64,000 nucleotides of DNA from Fructobacillus ficulneus (GCF_001047075.2 NZ_DF967986.1:142445-206444); one strand, 5' to 3'. Shown: positions 36,053-46,049, counted from the stretch's first letter. Made by a program: numbers and translations. Notes: generated from the letters alone by a model not told the origin.

Positions 36053-36619
36053 ATGAAATTTATTTTTGGTCTAGGAAACATAGGAGCGAGCTACGATCAA
36101 ACCAGGCATAATATCGGTTTTATGGCTTTAGACCACTTTGCGGCCAGCCATAATGCTAGCTTTGTGCCAACTAAGTTGTTTGCTTCAGCTGCCAAGGTCC
36201 AAATCAATGGTGAAATCGTTTGGTTGGTCAAGCCAAGCACGTTCATGAATGACTCAGGTCAAGCCGTCCGGGCCTTTTTGGATTTTTATGGTGGAGATGT
36301 CGATGATATCTTGGTCTTGGCAGATGATATGGACTCGAACTTTGGTAAAATCCGTTTTCGGGCCAAGGGCTCAGCCGGAGGTCACAACGGGTTAAAGTCC
36401 ATCATGGCCCACACTAAGAGTCAAGAATTTTTGCGACTCAAATTTGGGATTGGTCATCCTGACCATGACCACCAATCAGTGGTTAACTATGTCTTGGGTA
36501 AGTTTTCTAAAGAGGATTTGGCTTTTTGGGATGATGCCTTTGATAAAGTCGATCAAGCAATGGTTGATTGGATTGGTGGTGCAACGCCAGCCGAACTTAG
36601 CAACCAATATAATGGGTGA
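36053..36619 (+). CDS. pth: Peptidyl-tRNA hydrolase
   Basis: A 188-residue hydrolase with the catalytic His in TRHNIGFM, KPSTFMNDSG, the Asp in DDMDSNFGKIR and AGGHNGLKSI. It frees tRNA from peptidyl-tRNA. The N-terminal signature reads GLGNIGASYDQTRHN, with Ile in place of the usual Pro of GNPG. It is followed 3 bp later by the presumed start of mfd, the standard pth-mfd order of Firmicutes. Confidence 0.96.
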   Translation: MKFIFGLGNIGASYDQTRHNIGFMALDHFAASHNASFVPTKLFASAAKVQINGEIVWLVKPSTFMNDSGQAVRAFLDFYGGDVDDILVLADDMDSNFGKIRFRAKGSAGGHNGLKSIMAHTKSQEFLRLKFGIGHPDHDHQSVVNYVLGKFSKEDLAFWDDAFDKVDQAMVDWIGGATPAELSNQYNG

Positions 36620-36622
36620 AAG

Positions 36623-39600
36623 ATTACGTTAGCAAATTTTTTAGCACAAAAAGAAGTTATTCAAAATATTAATCGTCAACAAGAAGCCGGTCAACGCCAG
36701 CTTTTTTTGGGTATTAACGGTGCAGCGAAGGCAGCTTCCTTGGCCGCCTTATACGCGGATAAGCCTCAGCCAATCTTAGTATTGACTGACACTCAAGGTC
36801 ACTTGGATGACTTAGCAACTGATTTGTCGGGCTTAGTCGCTGAAAATGATCTTTATAGTTTTTCGGCCGAAGAAGCCTTAGCCACTGAGTTAGCCATTTC
36901 TTCGAATTCATTAATTACGGACCGAGTGATGGCCTTAACCGCTTTGAGTCAAGGTCAACCCGGCATTTATTTGGCTAATTTGGCTGCCTTTACCCGCTTT
37001 GAACCAACAGTTGAAGACTTTTTAGCTAGTCAGCTGGATTTAAAGGTCGGGGAAAGTTATGACTTTGCTAAATTAAAGGCAGCCTTGTTAACCTTGGGCT
37101 ACCACCTGGTATCCCGAGTTGAAAGCCCAGGAGACTTTGCCCAACGCGGATCAATTATTGATTTTTTCCCACCAATGAATGACCAACCCTACCGGCTTGA
37201 TTTTTTTGATGATGAATTAGATGTGGTTAAGACCTTTGACCCGGCTACTCAAAAGAGTGCTGCCAACTTAAGCGAGGTCCAGGTTTTACCAGCGACAGAC
37301 TTTGTGATTGATGCCGACCGGTACCAAAAAGGTAAAGACCAGCTTGAAACAACATTCAAGGAATACCGCCAGGGGCTAGCGGGTGTTGAAAAGAAGCATG
37401 CGACAGAAGGGTTCGACCAGACTCAACAGGCATTAAATGAAGGTCGGCGGGATCAGACAATTTTGCCCTATGCTCAAACCTTTTATCCGGAAAAAACGAC
37501 GGTCCTCGATTACCTACCAGCAACAGGGCTGTTGGTAGTTGATGAATACGCCCGTATTCAGGAAAGTGAATTATCACAAAAAAACCTTGATGAAGATTGG
37601 CGAGACCAGCAGGTCAAAAACTACCAGTTATTGCCAACGATGGGGCTTCAGGCTGAATTGGGAGAGATTCTCAGCCGAGTTAAGCAAGCGGAACTCTATA
37701 TTGCCAATTTCCAGCGTGGCCTAAATCGGTTAACTTTTCAGCACTTAACCGAGATTACTTCACGACCAGCCAACCAGTATTATGGTCAAATTCCGGCTAT
37801 CTTACCTGACTTACAATTTGGACAAGACCGAGGTTTAACGGTGGTCATGTTGATTGCAGAGCAAACTCGGGCCGAAAACTTCGTGGCAGCATTGGCTGAC
37901 CACGACTTACAGGTACCGATTAACCGCGAAATTCACCCTAACCAGGTCCAAGTTGTGATTGGATCACTCGGTGCCGGTTTTGAATGGCCGAAGGAGCACT
38001 TAACGGTCTTGACCGAACGGGAACTCTTTGACCAAGCACGGAAGCCGGTTGCTCGGCGAACTCGTAAAATTGCCAATGCCGAACGGTTGAAGTCTTATAA
38101 CGAACTTCAAGTTGGCGACTACGTTGTTCATTTGAACCATGGAATTGGTCAGTACCAGGGCTTGGAAAGCCTGGAAGCCGATGGTGGCAAACAGGATTAC
38201 TTGGTGATTGCCTACCAAAAGAATGCCAAGATTTTCTTGCCGGTTACCCAGTTGAACTTGATTCAAAAGTATATTGGCGGGTCTGATGCAGGTAAGAAGC
38301 CGAGAATCAATAAGCTTGGTGGAACGGAATGGCACAAGACTAAGGCTCAAGTCCAAAGTAAGATTGAAGACATTGCCGATGACTTGCTCGACTTGTACGC
38401 CCAACGAGAAGCTAAGCAGGGCTATGCTTTTCCACCGGATGATACTGCTCAATTAAAGTTTGATACGGCCTTTGCCTATCCGGAAACACCGGACCAAATC
38501 CGCAGTATCGAAGAAATCAAAGCGGATATGCAAAAAATTCGGCCAATGGACCGACTTTTGGTGGGGGATGTTGGTTTTGGTAAAACTGAAGTGGCCTTAC
38601 GAGCCATTTTTAAGGCTGCTCATGCGGGGAAGCAGGTCGCCTTCTTAGCGCCAACGACCATCTTGGTTCAGCAGCATTATGAGACACTAGTCGAACGGTT
38701 CGCTGATTTTCCAGCGATTCGAATCGGCCATTTGTCCCGTTTTCAAACGGCAGCGGAAAATAAAAAAACCATCCAGGCTCTAAAGGACCACGAAATTGAT
38801 ATCGTGGTCGGCACCCACCGCCTCCTTAGTGCCGATGTTGAATTTGCTGATTTAGGCCTTTTGGTCATTGACGAAGAACAACGATTTGGGGTCAAGCACA
38901 AAGAGAAGCTGAAGCAAATCCGAACGGATGTTGATGTTTTGACCTTAACGGCAACACCAATCCCAAGAACGCTGAACATGGCGATGGTTGGGGCCCGGGA
39001 CCTATCCGTGATTGAAACGCCACCGTTGAACCGGTATCCAATCCAAACCTATGTGGTTGAACTGGATTGGACCCTGGTCCGGGATGTGATTAGTAAGGAA
39101 CTAGCCCGCAACGGGCAGGTCTTTTATTTGCATAACCGGGTGGCTGACTTGGAACGGATTGCCGATCAAATCCAAGATCTTGTGCCAGAAGCGCGAGTGG
39201 CTGTTATTCACGGTCAGATGTCGGAAGTGCAACTTGAAAGCATTCTCTATGCCTTTTTGAATCAAGAATTTGATGTCTTAGTGACGACAACCATTATTGA
39301 AACAGGGGTCGATATTCCCAATGCCAATACCTTGATTGTTGATAACGCCGACCACATGGGACTATCCCAGCTTTACCAACTTCGAGGCCGAGTTGGTCGG
39401 TCAGCACGGTTGGCCTACGCCTACTTTACCTATCCCTTTACGCGAACACCGAGTGAAGAGGGGCAAAAGCGGTTGGAAGCCATCCGTGACTTTACCGAAT
39501 TGGGGTCCGGCTTTAAGATTGCCATGCGTGACCTTTCAATTCGGGGAGCTGGTGATTTGTTGGGAAAGCAGCAACACGGCTTCATTGATTCCGTTGGGTA

Positions 39601-40168
39601 CGACCTCTATACTCAAATGTTGAAGGAAGCAGTGGCTCGCAAGCAGGGCGAAGATGTTCCAGACTCTACTAATACTGAACGAACGGACGCCGAATTGATT
39701 CTAGGTGTCTTGGCCTTTTTGCCAGACGACTATGTTGAGGATTCTGCTGAAAAGATTGAGCTATACCGTCAAATTCGACAGGCACAAAGTGATGAAGACT
39801 TTGAAAATGTTGAAAGCGATTTGATTGACCGCTTCGGTGACTTTCCAGATGAAGTTGGCCGACTCCTCTTGGTTTCAAGAATCAAAAATTTGGCTGATCA
39901 AGCCGAAGTTAGTCAAATCAGACGACAGAAAAACAAAGTCACAATTCGCTTTGCCGAGTCAATGACCAGCAGGCTAGCGGGTGAAACAATTTTTGCTGCT
40001 TTGCAAGACGTCCCTTATAAGGCTGTCGTTGATGGCAAGCAGGCAGAATTGGCTGTGACCTTGACCATTGATTTGAAGGAAGAATCAGCTTACTGGTTAA
40101 ACAACCTCCGTAATTTTCTCTTAGTTATTTTAGACCTCACAAAAAAGGATGAAACAGATGCGAATTGA
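36623..40168 (+). CDS. mfd: Transcription-repair coupling factor Mfd
   Basis: About 1181 residues if read from 36623. The UvrB-like N-terminal half is followed by the RNA polymerase interaction domain (YVVHLNHGIGQYQGLE), the translocase motor with Walker A GDVGFGKTEVAL, DEEQRFG and TATPIPRTLNM, and the C-terminal TRCF domain. The first ATG/GTG/TTG in frame is TTG at 36707, but 28 in-frame codons upstream of it encode TLANFLAQKEVIQNINRQQ and QRQLFLGINGAAKA, which fit the family N-terminus. The only possible initiator there is ATT at 36623, 3 bp after a GGTGA that includes the pth stop codon. The start is therefore uncertain; the gene is not. Confidence 0.93.
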   Translation: MTLANFLAQKEVIQNINRQQEAGQRQLFLGINGAAKAASLAALYADKPQPILVLTDTQGHLDDLATDLSGLVAENDLYSFSAEEALATELAISSNSLITDRVMALTALSQGQPGIYLANLAAFTRFEPTVEDFLASQLDLKVGESYDFAKLKAALLTLGYHLVSRVESPGDFAQRGSIIDFFPPMNDQPYRLDFFDDELDVVKTFDPATQKSAANLSEVQVLPATDFVIDADRYQKGKDQLETTFKEYRQGLAGVEKKHATEGFDQTQQALNEGRRDQTILPYAQTFYPEKTTVLDYLPATGLLVVDEYARIQESELSQKNLDEDWRDQQVKNYQLLPTMGLQAELGEILSRVKQAELYIANFQRGLNRLTFQHLTEITSRPANQYYGQIPAILPDLQFGQDRGLTVVMLIAEQTRAENFVAALADHDLQVPINREIHPNQVQVVIGSLGAGFEWPKEHLTVLTERELFDQARKPVARRTRKIANAERLKSYNELQVGDYVVHLNHGIGQYQGLESLEADGGKQDYLVIAYQKNAKIFLPVTQLNLIQKYIGGSDAGKKPRINKLGGTEWHKTKAQVQSKIEDIADDLLDLYAQREAKQGYAFPPDDTAQLKFDTAFAYPETPDQIRSIEEIKADMQKIRPMDRLLVGDVGFGKTEVALRAIFKAAHAGKQVAFLAPTTILVQQHYETLVERFADFPAIRIGHLSRFQTAAENKKTIQALKDHEIDIVVGTHRLLSADVEFADLGLLVIDEEQRFGVKHKEKLKQIRTDVDVLTLTATPIPRTLNMAMVGARDLSVIETPPLNRYPIQTYVVELDWTLVRDVISKELARNGQVFYLHNRVADLERIADQIQDLVPEARVAVIHGQMSEVQLESILYAFLNQEFDVLVTTTIIETGVDIPNANTLIVDNADHMGLSQLYQLRGRVGRSARLAYAYFTYPFTRTPSEEGQKRLEAIRDFTELGSGFKIAMRDLSIRGAGDLLGKQQHGFIDSVGYDLYTQMLKEAVARKQGEDVPDSTNTERTDAELILGVLAFLPDDYVEDSAEKIELYRQIRQAQSDEDFENVESDLIDRFGDFPDEVGRLLLVSRIKNLADQAEVSQIRRQKNKVTIRFAESMTSRLAGETIFAALQDVPYKAVVDGKQAELAVTLTIDLKEESAYWLNNLRNFLLVILDLTKKDETDAN

Positions 40169-40430
40169 TAAATTTTTGAAGTTATCACGGATTATTAAGC
40201 GCCGAGCAGTCGCTAAGGACTTAGCAGACCAAGGACGAATCGAAATTAACGATAAGCGGGCCAAGTCTGCCGCTAATGTCAGCACCAACGATTTGATTAC
40301 GATTCACTTTGGTAATAAGACGATTGTTGTTAAGGTGTTGAAGCTAGCCGAAATTGTCAAAAAGGACGAGGCAGCCGAAATGTATGAACTAGTTTCCGAA
40401 AGTTATGAGCAGGATAAGGAAAATGAATAG
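40158..40430 (+). CDS. rqcP: S4-domain RNA-binding protein RqcP (YabO)
   Basis: A 90-residue S4-domain protein beginning MRIDKFLKLSRIIKRRAVAK, typical of RqcP/YabO, a ribosome quality control factor that works with RqcH in C-terminal Ala tailing of stalled peptides. The ATG at 40158 lies 8 bp after AAGGATG and gives the family N-terminus; an ATG at 40149 adds three residues. It overlaps the end of mfd. Confidence 0.9.
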   Translation: MRIDKFLKLSRIIKRRAVAKDLADQGRIEINDKRAKSAANVSTNDLITIHFGNKTIVVKVLKLAEIVKKDEAAEMYELVSESYEQDKENE

Positions 40431-40529
40431 GGATTGTTACGATAAAGTTAAATTTATTTAAAGCTTTGCGATTGAGTCTTGCATGTCTTGTGAACATATG
40501 ACAAAATAAAAGTCATGAGGAGTAAGACG

Positions 40530-40922
40530 ATGGCAGAAAATAGTCGACGACAATCTAATATTCGACCATTGAACCCGCGGATTGCTCAACAAATCGTGGC
40601 TTCGGATGCCAAGCGTGAGGCAGGTCACAAGCATTTCAAACGGGCCCATCGTTTACGACGGAAGCGCATCATTGGGGCCGGTCTTGCTGTGGCTTGTGTC
40701 TTCTTGGTCCAACTTGTTTTGGGTCAAGTCCGCTTGCACGCAGCTAATCAAACGCTCAATAAAACTGAATTAACTTTGCAAAAAACGCAAAAGGATAACC
40801 AAGATTTGCGTAAAAAGTCGGAGCAACTAAAAGACCCGGCTTACTTACAACAAATTTTGCGTGATAAGTATGGGTACTCTCGCAAGGGTGAGATTATTTA
40901 TAATTTACCAAATCAATCCTGA
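40530..40922 (+). CDS. divIC: Septum formation initiator DivIC
   Basis: A 130-residue bitopic protein. The cytoplasmic basic N-terminus (KHFKRAHRLRRKR) is followed by one transmembrane helix (about 52-70), an extracytoplasmic coiled coil (LNKTELTLQKTQKDNQDLRKK) and the typical end DPAYLQQILRDKYGYSRKGEI. DivIC works with FtsL and DivIB in the divisome. The start at 40530 follows GAGGAGT. The mfd-rqcP-divIC-tilS-hpt-ftsH order is the common Firmicutes one. Confidence 0.92.
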   Translation: MAENSRRQSNIRPLNPRIAQQIVASDAKREAGHKHFKRAHRLRRKRIIGAGLAVACVFLVQLVLGQVRLHAANQTLNKTELTLQKTQKDNQDLRKKSEQLKDPAYLQQILRDKYGYSRKGEIIYNLPNQS

Positions 40923-40932
40923 TGATTGCTTG

Positions 40933-40955
40933 AGCCACCAATTTGGTGGCTTTTT
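40933..40955 (+). terminator. Intrinsic terminator between divIC and tilS
   Basis: AGCCACC - AATTT - GGTGGCT with TTTTT. It ends directly before the tilS start region, so tilS is expressed by read-through or a separate promoter. Confidence 0.8.
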
Positions 40956-40973
40956 ATGTGGACCGGACTAAGA

Positions 40974-42290
40974 ATGACTAATAAAATTGCACACACAATC
41001 AAAAATGAGACTTGGCCTGAAAAAGTTGTTTTGGCGGTATCGGGCGGGCTTGATTCAACAGTGCTGCTGGCCGCCTTTCACCAATTTGCACCCACAGTCA
41101 GCGTTGTTGTGGCCCATGTGAACTATCAGCTGAGACCTGAAGCTGATGGGGATGCAGCCTTTGTTGAGAAAATGTCTGAAAAATATGGCCTGCCCTTTTA
41201 CCAAAAAACGGTTAGTACTAAAAGCCAGACTGGCGTCGAAGAATGGGCTCGGCAAGTACGTTACCAATTTTTTGACGAAATTGCTCAAAAAACAGGGGCA
41301 ACCCAAGTCGTCTTAGCCCAGCACCAAGATGACCAAGTCGAAACGTTATTACTGCAACTCATTCGGGGTGGGGTTAACCAGCCCAAAATCGGTATGGTAG
41401 CGAATACTGGTTACTATCGTCGGCCATTTTTAGGGTTAACCAAAGCAGACTTAAAGGCGTATGCAATAAGCGCGAATCTTAATTGGCGGGAAGATTCAAC
41501 GAATGCAGACCCGACCTATACGGGCCGAAATAAATTACGAAACGAAATTATTCCAGCTTTAGCGACCATTAACGCCAAAGCTGTCAGCCACTTGGCGGAA
41601 TTTGCTCAAGTCGAACAGCAAAAACAAAGGCTATTGTCGGAACAGGTGGAAACTTATTTGCCCAGCTTTAAGGAAGATTATCAAAGTGTGCCATCGTCTT
41701 GGTGGCAACAAATCCTCAATGCTTATTTACGGAAAGCCGGAGCTTATCAAGTAAAGAACCGGTCGATTGATGATTTTTTGGAACTTCTGCATAACCAACA
41801 AAAACCGAATGGCCAGGTTAACCTGGGGAATGGTTTTGTCTTGGTCAAGGAATACCAAAAAATTAAACTTTTAAATGAACAAAATGCCCAAAAAATTCAA
41901 AAAAATGGCCGAAAGGCTAAAGGACTTGTGTTAAAATTAGACCAATGGCAATTTTTTGACCAAGGAAAACTCCAGTGGGCAAGTCAAAAGCCGGGACAAG
42001 CTGATCAAATCTTAGTATTACCAGATGATATAACTGGTGATTTGGAACTGATTCAGGCTCAACCGGCGGATAAAGTTCCACTGCGAGTTGGCAGCAAAAC
42101 AGTCAGAAGGCTGTTGATTGATCAAAAAATACCGGTCGCAAACCGAGCTAAAACATGGTTGTTGAAAGACCAAAATGATCATGTTTTGGCTGTCTGGTTA
42201 GGCCAATCGTCCTGGTATTGCCCAGGGGATTGGCACCGTCCGAAGATAGCTAAGCAATGGGTAGTATGGCGAATTGAGGAAAATCAGTGA
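40974..42290 (+). CDS. tilS: tRNA(Ile)-lysidine synthetase
   Basis: A 438-residue N-type ATP pyrophosphatase with the P-loop AVSGGLDSTVL, AHVNYQLRPEADGD and AQHQDDQVETLLLQLIRGG. It converts C34 of tRNA-Ile(CAU) to lysidine so that it reads AUA. Candidate starts are ATG 40974 and ATG 40956. The first gives the usual family N-terminus; neither has a strong ribosome binding site, and longer starts would lie inside the terminator hairpin. It overlaps hpt by 4 bp. Confidence 0.94.
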   Translation: MTNKIAHTIKNETWPEKVVLAVSGGLDSTVLLAAFHQFAPTVSVVVAHVNYQLRPEADGDAAFVEKMSEKYGLPFYQKTVSTKSQTGVEEWARQVRYQFFDEIAQKTGATQVVLAQHQDDQVETLLLQLIRGGVNQPKIGMVANTGYYRRPFLGLTKADLKAYAISANLNWREDSTNADPTYTGRNKLRNEIIPALATINAKAVSHLAEFAQVEQQKQRLLSEQVETYLPSFKEDYQSVPSSWWQQILNAYLRKAGAYQVKNRSIDDFLELLHNQQKPNGQVNLGNGFVLVKEYQKIKLLNEQNAQKIQKNGRKAKGLVLKLDQWQFFDQGKLQWASQKPGQADQILVLPDDITGDLELIQAQPADKVPLRVGSKTVRRLLIDQKIPVANRAKTWLLKDQNDHVLAVWLGQSSWYCPGDWHRPKIAKQWVVWRIEENQ

Positions 42291-42823
42291 ATAACGATAT
42301 TGAAGAAGTGCTGTTTAATCAAGAACAGATTAACGAAGCGGCCGTGCGGTTGGGCCAAACGATTACCAAGGATTACGCAGGTCGTAAGCCTTTGGTGCTG
42401 TCCGTGTTAAAGGGTGCCTACCTGTGGACAGCGGATGTCATTCGTGAAATTGACCTCTACGTTGATTTAGAATTTATTAAAATTTCTTCTTATCATGGTG
42501 GGGTTACTTCATCCAATGATATTCAATTGGTTACTGACATTCAATCTGACGTGAAGAACCGCGATGTCTTGATTTTAGAAGATATTGTTGATACTGGTCA
42601 GTCTTTGCAATATTTGAAGGACTTGTTGAAAGACCGGGGGGCAAATTCTGTGCAGGTCGCAACTTTCTTGGATAAAAAAGAGGGCCGGAAAGTTGAAATT
42701 GAAGCTGATTATGTTGGCTTTGATGTCCGCAATGAATTTGTTGTTGGTTATGGACTAGATTATGCTGGTGTCTACCGCAACTTGCCTTACGTTGGCATTT
42801 TGAAAAAAGATATTTATAGTTAA
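42287..42823 (+). CDS. hpt: Hypoxanthine phosphoribosyltransferase
   Basis: A 178-residue purine salvage enzyme with the PRPP motif VLILEDIVDTGQSLQYL and the flexible-loop SSYHGGVTSS. It makes IMP or GMP from hypoxanthine or guanine with PRPP. The start is GTG in a GTGA overlap with the tilS stop codon, so translation is coupled. In the tilS-hpt-ftsH arrangement, as in B. subtilis. Confidence 0.96.
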   Translation: MNNDIEEVLFNQEQINEAAVRLGQTITKDYAGRKPLVLSVLKGAYLWTADVIREIDLYVDLEFIKISSYHGGVTSSNDIQLVTDIQSDVKNRDVLILEDIVDTGQSLQYLKDLLKDRGANSVQVATFLDKKEGRKVEIEADYVGFDVRNEFVVGYGLDYAGVYRNLPYVGILKKDIYS

Positions 42824-42887
42824 ACGTAGTTTAATTTTCGAAAACTATAATAATTGCAGAAATTTTAAACAAGAATGAGGATTTCCG

Positions 42888-44969
42888 ATGAAAAAAAATA
42901 ATGGTGGTTTCTTCCGAAGCTCCTTTCTCTATGTCATCATTTTCTTGGCAGTTATTGCTGGAATATACTCCTTAGTTGGTGGATCAGGAAGTGGCAGCAA
43001 GTCACTGTCATCATCTGAATTTGTTCAGCAATTGTCTGATAAAGAAATTGATTCATTTACGATTCAGCCTGGCAACGACGTCTATACTGTTTCTGGAACA
43101 TATAAGTCAAGCCACAAAGCTGACTCAAGTAAGAGTCAGGGCATTAATGGCCTGCTTTCAGGTAAGACAGAAACGACAAAGTTTAGTACTTCTGTCTTGC
43201 AAAATGATTCTTCTTTGAAGCAAATCACGGATTTGGCCAAGAAGACTAATACTGATATGACAACTAAGGGTGCTGCATCATCTGGCTTCTGGTTGAACTT
43301 GATTATTTCAGTTGTACCTTTGCTCTTGATTGTTGGTGTCTTCTACTTGATGATGTCACAATCTAGTGGTAAGGGTGGCCAAGGCGGCATGATGGGATCC
43401 TTTGGAAAGTCAAAGGCTAAGCCATCTGACCCCAAGGATAACAAGGTTCGCTTTGAAAACGTTGCCGGTTCTGATGAGGAAAAAGAAGAATTGGTCGAAG
43501 TTGTTGAATTCTTGAAGGCCCCAAAGAAGTTCGTTGATATGGGTGCCCGGATTCCAAAGGGTGTCTTGCTTGAGGGACCTCCCGGAACTGGTAAGACATT
43601 GTTGGCCAAGGCCGTTGCTGGTGAAGCATCTGTGCCATTCTTCTCAATGTCTGGATCAGACTTCGTGGAAATGTTTGTTGGAGTTGGGGCATCACGTGTC
43701 CGCGACTTATTCGAACAAGCCAAGAAGGCTGCTCCTGCCATCATCTTTATTGATGAAATTGATGCCGTTGGTCGCCGTCGTGGCTCTGGTGTCGGTGGTG
43801 GTAACGATGAACGTGAACAAACTTTGAACCAAATCTTGATCGAAATGGATGGATTTGAAAACTCAGAGGGTGTTATCATTTTGGCATCAACTAACCGTTC
43901 TGACGTTTTGGACCCAGCTTTGCTTCGTTCTGGTCGTTTTGACCGAAAGATTTTGGTTGGTTCACCAGACGTTAAGGGCCGTGAAGCTATCTTGAAGGTT
44001 CACGCTAAGAACAAGCCATTAGCACCGGAAGTTGATTTGCAAGCAATTGCTCATCAAACTCCAGGTTATGTCGGGGCCGATTTGGAAAACTTATTGAACG
44101 AAGCAGCCTTGTTGGCCGCCCGTCGAGATAAGAAGTTAATTGATTCAGCTGATTTGGATGAAGCTGAGGACCGAATTTTCCAAGGACCTGCTAAGGCTAA
44201 CCGGGCCATGTCCGAGTTGGAACGGAAGACAACCGCCTTCCACGAAGCTGGTCACGCCTTAGTTGGTTTGGTTCGCTCGAATGCATCCGTTGTTCGAAAG
44301 GTTACTATCGTTCCTCGTGGTCGCATTGGTGGTTATGCCTTGATGACGCCAAAGACTGACCGTTATAATATTCGTTACTCCGAAGCTAAGGAACAATTAG
44401 CTGGTTTGATGGGTGGACGAGCTGCCGAGTTGGCAACATTTAATGAGGCCTCTTCAGGGGCAGCTAATGATTTCCAACAAGCAACGAATTTGGCTCGCCA
44501 AATGGTAACTGCTTATGGGATGTCTGAAAAGTTGGGTATGGTTCAATTAGAAGGAAATGCTTCTGTTGGCTATAGCGAACAAGGTGGTTCTCAGGGTTAC
44601 TCTGATGAAACTGCTGCATTGATTGATGAAGAAGTTCGTCGCTTTACGCGCGAAGCCTTCGAAGATGCAACTAAGATTTTGACTGAAAACAAGGAAAAGC
44701 TGGCACAAATTGCCAACGCCTTGCTCGAAGTTGAATCATTGGACGAAAAGCAAATTAAGGACATCTACGAAACTGGTCACTTCACTAAAAAAGGTGAAGA
44801 GGGCGAGGAAGACGCTAAGTCATACGATGAAACTAAGGCAGCTTTGAACCATAAAGAAGACGAAGTTGAAGAAGCTGAAGAGAAGGGTGCAGAAAACCCA
44901 ACGAAGCCACTTGATCAAGATAATGACCAAGCGGAAGCAGCTGATGATACACCGGATTCTGATAAATAA
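42888..44969 (+). CDS. ftsH: ATP-dependent zinc metalloprotease FtsH
   Basis: A 693-residue membrane protease with two transmembrane helices (about 12-30 and 128-148) around a small external domain. The AAA module has [21 protein letters not shown] and a second region of homology ending in SGRFDRKI, and the zinc site is HEAGH. The C-terminus is a long acidic tail ([14 protein letters not shown]...), usual in lactic acid bacteria. It degrades misassembled membrane proteins and regulators. A -10 TATAAT lies at 42846-42851. Confidence 0.97.
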   Translation: MKKNNGGFFRSSFLYVIIFLAVIAGIYSLVGGSGSGSKSLSSSEFVQQLSDKEIDSFTIQPGNDVYTVSGTYKSSHKADSSKSQGINGLLSGKTETTKFSTSVLQNDSSLKQITDLAKKTNTDMTTKGAASSGFWLNLIISVVPLLLIVGVFYLMMSQSSGKGGQGGMMGSFGKSKAKPSDPKDNKVRFENVAGSDEEKEELVEVVEFLKAPKKFVDMGARIPKGVLLEGPPGTGKTLLAKAVAGEASVPFFSMSGSDFVEMFVGVGASRVRDLFEQAKKAAPAIIFIDEIDAVGRRRGSGVGGGNDEREQTLNQILIEMDGFENSEGVIILASTNRSDVLDPALLRSGRFDRKILVGSPDVKGREAILKVHAKNKPLAPEVDLQAIAHQTPGYVGADLENLLNEAALLAARRDKKLIDSADLDEAEDRIFQGPAKANRAMSELERKTTAFHEAGHALVGLVRSNASVVRKVTIVPRGRIGGYALMTPKTDRYNIRYSEAKEQLAGLMGGRAAELATFNEASSGAANDFQQATNLARQMVTAYGMSEKLGMVQLEGNASVGYSEQGGSQGYSDETAALIDEEVRRFTREAFEDATKILTENKEKLAQIANALLEVESLDEKQIKDIYETGHFTKKGEEGEEDAKSYDETKAALNHKEDEVEEAEEKGAENPTKPLDQDNDQAEAADDTPDSDK

Positions 44970-44976
44970 GTTTGAT

Positions 44977-45005
44977 AAAAAGTTGGCTTAGGCCGGCTTT
45001 TTCTT
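44977..45005 (+). terminator. Intrinsic terminator after ftsH
   Basis: AAAAAGTTGGC - TTAG - GCCGGCTTTTT with a continuing T-tract. Confidence 0.85.
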
Positions 45006-45045
45006 TTACAATAATAAAAGATGAATTAAAAGGAAAAAGGAACAT

Positions 45046-45996
45046 ATGGCAGATCAACTAATCAAAGTAATTACCAAGGATAAGGCTTTCCGAGCCTTTG
45101 CCATTGATGGCACACAATTAGTGGCTAAGGCTGCTGAAGCCCACAATGCCTCACGAATTGCGACCGTCGTCTTGGGTCGGGCTTTGTTAGCGACAGAAAT
45201 CTTAGCTCAAGCAATTTTGAAGGGCGAGGAACGGCTTGGCGTTCAAATGGATGGCCGTGGGCCAATCGGTAAGGTCGTGACTGAAGCTAACGCCCATGGG
45301 GCTGTTCGTGGATATGTCACCAACCCACAGCTGGAACCAATCGTTAATGATGAAGACCAATTAAATATTGCTGGAGCTGTTGGAAACCATGGCTCTTTCC
45401 AGGTGACCAAGTTAGCACCCTACTCAAAGCCATATATTGGTCAATCAATTATTGTTTCGGGTGAAATTGGTGATGATTTTACCTATTACTTGACTCAATC
45501 AGAACAAATCCCATCCGTAATTGGTGTCGGTGTGACAATGAACGCTGACGGGACTGTTGCCCAAGCTGGTGGATTTTTAGTCCAAGCCTTACCTGGCACT
45601 ACTGATGCTCAGTTAGATGATTTGGACCAAAAGCTTAAGCAAATGAAACCTCTTGCTGAATTGTTGGCAGAGAAGAAGGGACCATTGGTTATTTTGGACA
45701 ACTTGATTGGCCAAGGAAACTATACATCATTGGATTCGGTCTCTGTTGGTTTGGCAGCCGAACCAGCCAAGGATGCCTATGCCGAAATGTTGGCGACATT
45801 GCCTTCCCATGAAGTCCAGGCAATGATTGACGAAGACGGCGGGGCCGAGGTAGTTGGTCGGTTCTCAGGGAAAAAACACTACTTTGAAGCAGCTGAATTA
45901 GAAAAGATTTTAAAAACAGTATTGGAACGTGAGGCTCGGGCAGAAGAAGGTGATGAGACAGACCAAGACCAAGATGACTCAAAGGACAACAAATAA
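45046..45996 (+). CDS. hslO: Hsp33-family chaperone without the redox-switch cysteines
   Basis: A 316-residue Hsp33 homolog. The N-terminal substrate-binding domain is well kept (VLGRALLATEILAQ, VQMDGRGPIGKVV, NHGSFQVTK, SEQIPSVIGVGV), as is the end of the C-terminal domain (EVQAMIDEDGGAEVV, then HYFEAAELEKIL). Known Hsp33 proteins hold zinc with Cys-x-Cys and Cys-x-x-Cys in this C-terminal domain. Here the positions of the second pair read Gly271 and Ser274, the region of the first pair contains only Val/Gly/Ala/Glu/Pro, and the protein has no Cys anywhere. It is placed between ftsH and lysS, the usual hslO position. Confidence 0.93.
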   Translation: MADQLIKVITKDKAFRAFAIDGTQLVAKAAEAHNASRIATVVLGRALLATEILAQAILKGEERLGVQMDGRGPIGKVVTEANAHGAVRGYVTNPQLEPIVNDEDQLNIAGAVGNHGSFQVTKLAPYSKPYIGQSIIVSGEIGDDFTYYLTQSEQIPSVIGVGVTMNADGTVAQAGGFLVQALPGTTDAQLDDLDQKLKQMKPLAELLAEKKGPLVILDNLIGQGNYTSLDSVSVGLAAEPAKDAYAEMLATLPSHEVQAMIDEDGGAEVVGRFSGKKHYFEAAELEKILKTVLEREARAEEGDETDQDQDDSKDNK

Positions 45997-46001
45997 GTCT
46001 T

Positions 46002-46036
46002 AAAAGGGCGAAACCAAGCGGTTTGCCCCTTTTGTC
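46002..46036 (+). terminator. Intrinsic terminator after hslO
   Basis: AAAAGGGCGAAACC - AAGC - GGTTTGCCCCTTTT (one mismatch) with a short T-tract. Confidence 0.75.
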
Positions 46037-46049
46037 TAGGCCAAGCATT

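Noticed and set aside
36707-40168. TTG at 36707 as the true start of mfd
   Set aside because: Twenty-eight upstream in-frame codons encode sequence that fits the Mfd N-terminus, and no ribosome binding site precedes the TTG. I kept the longer frame while stating the doubt.
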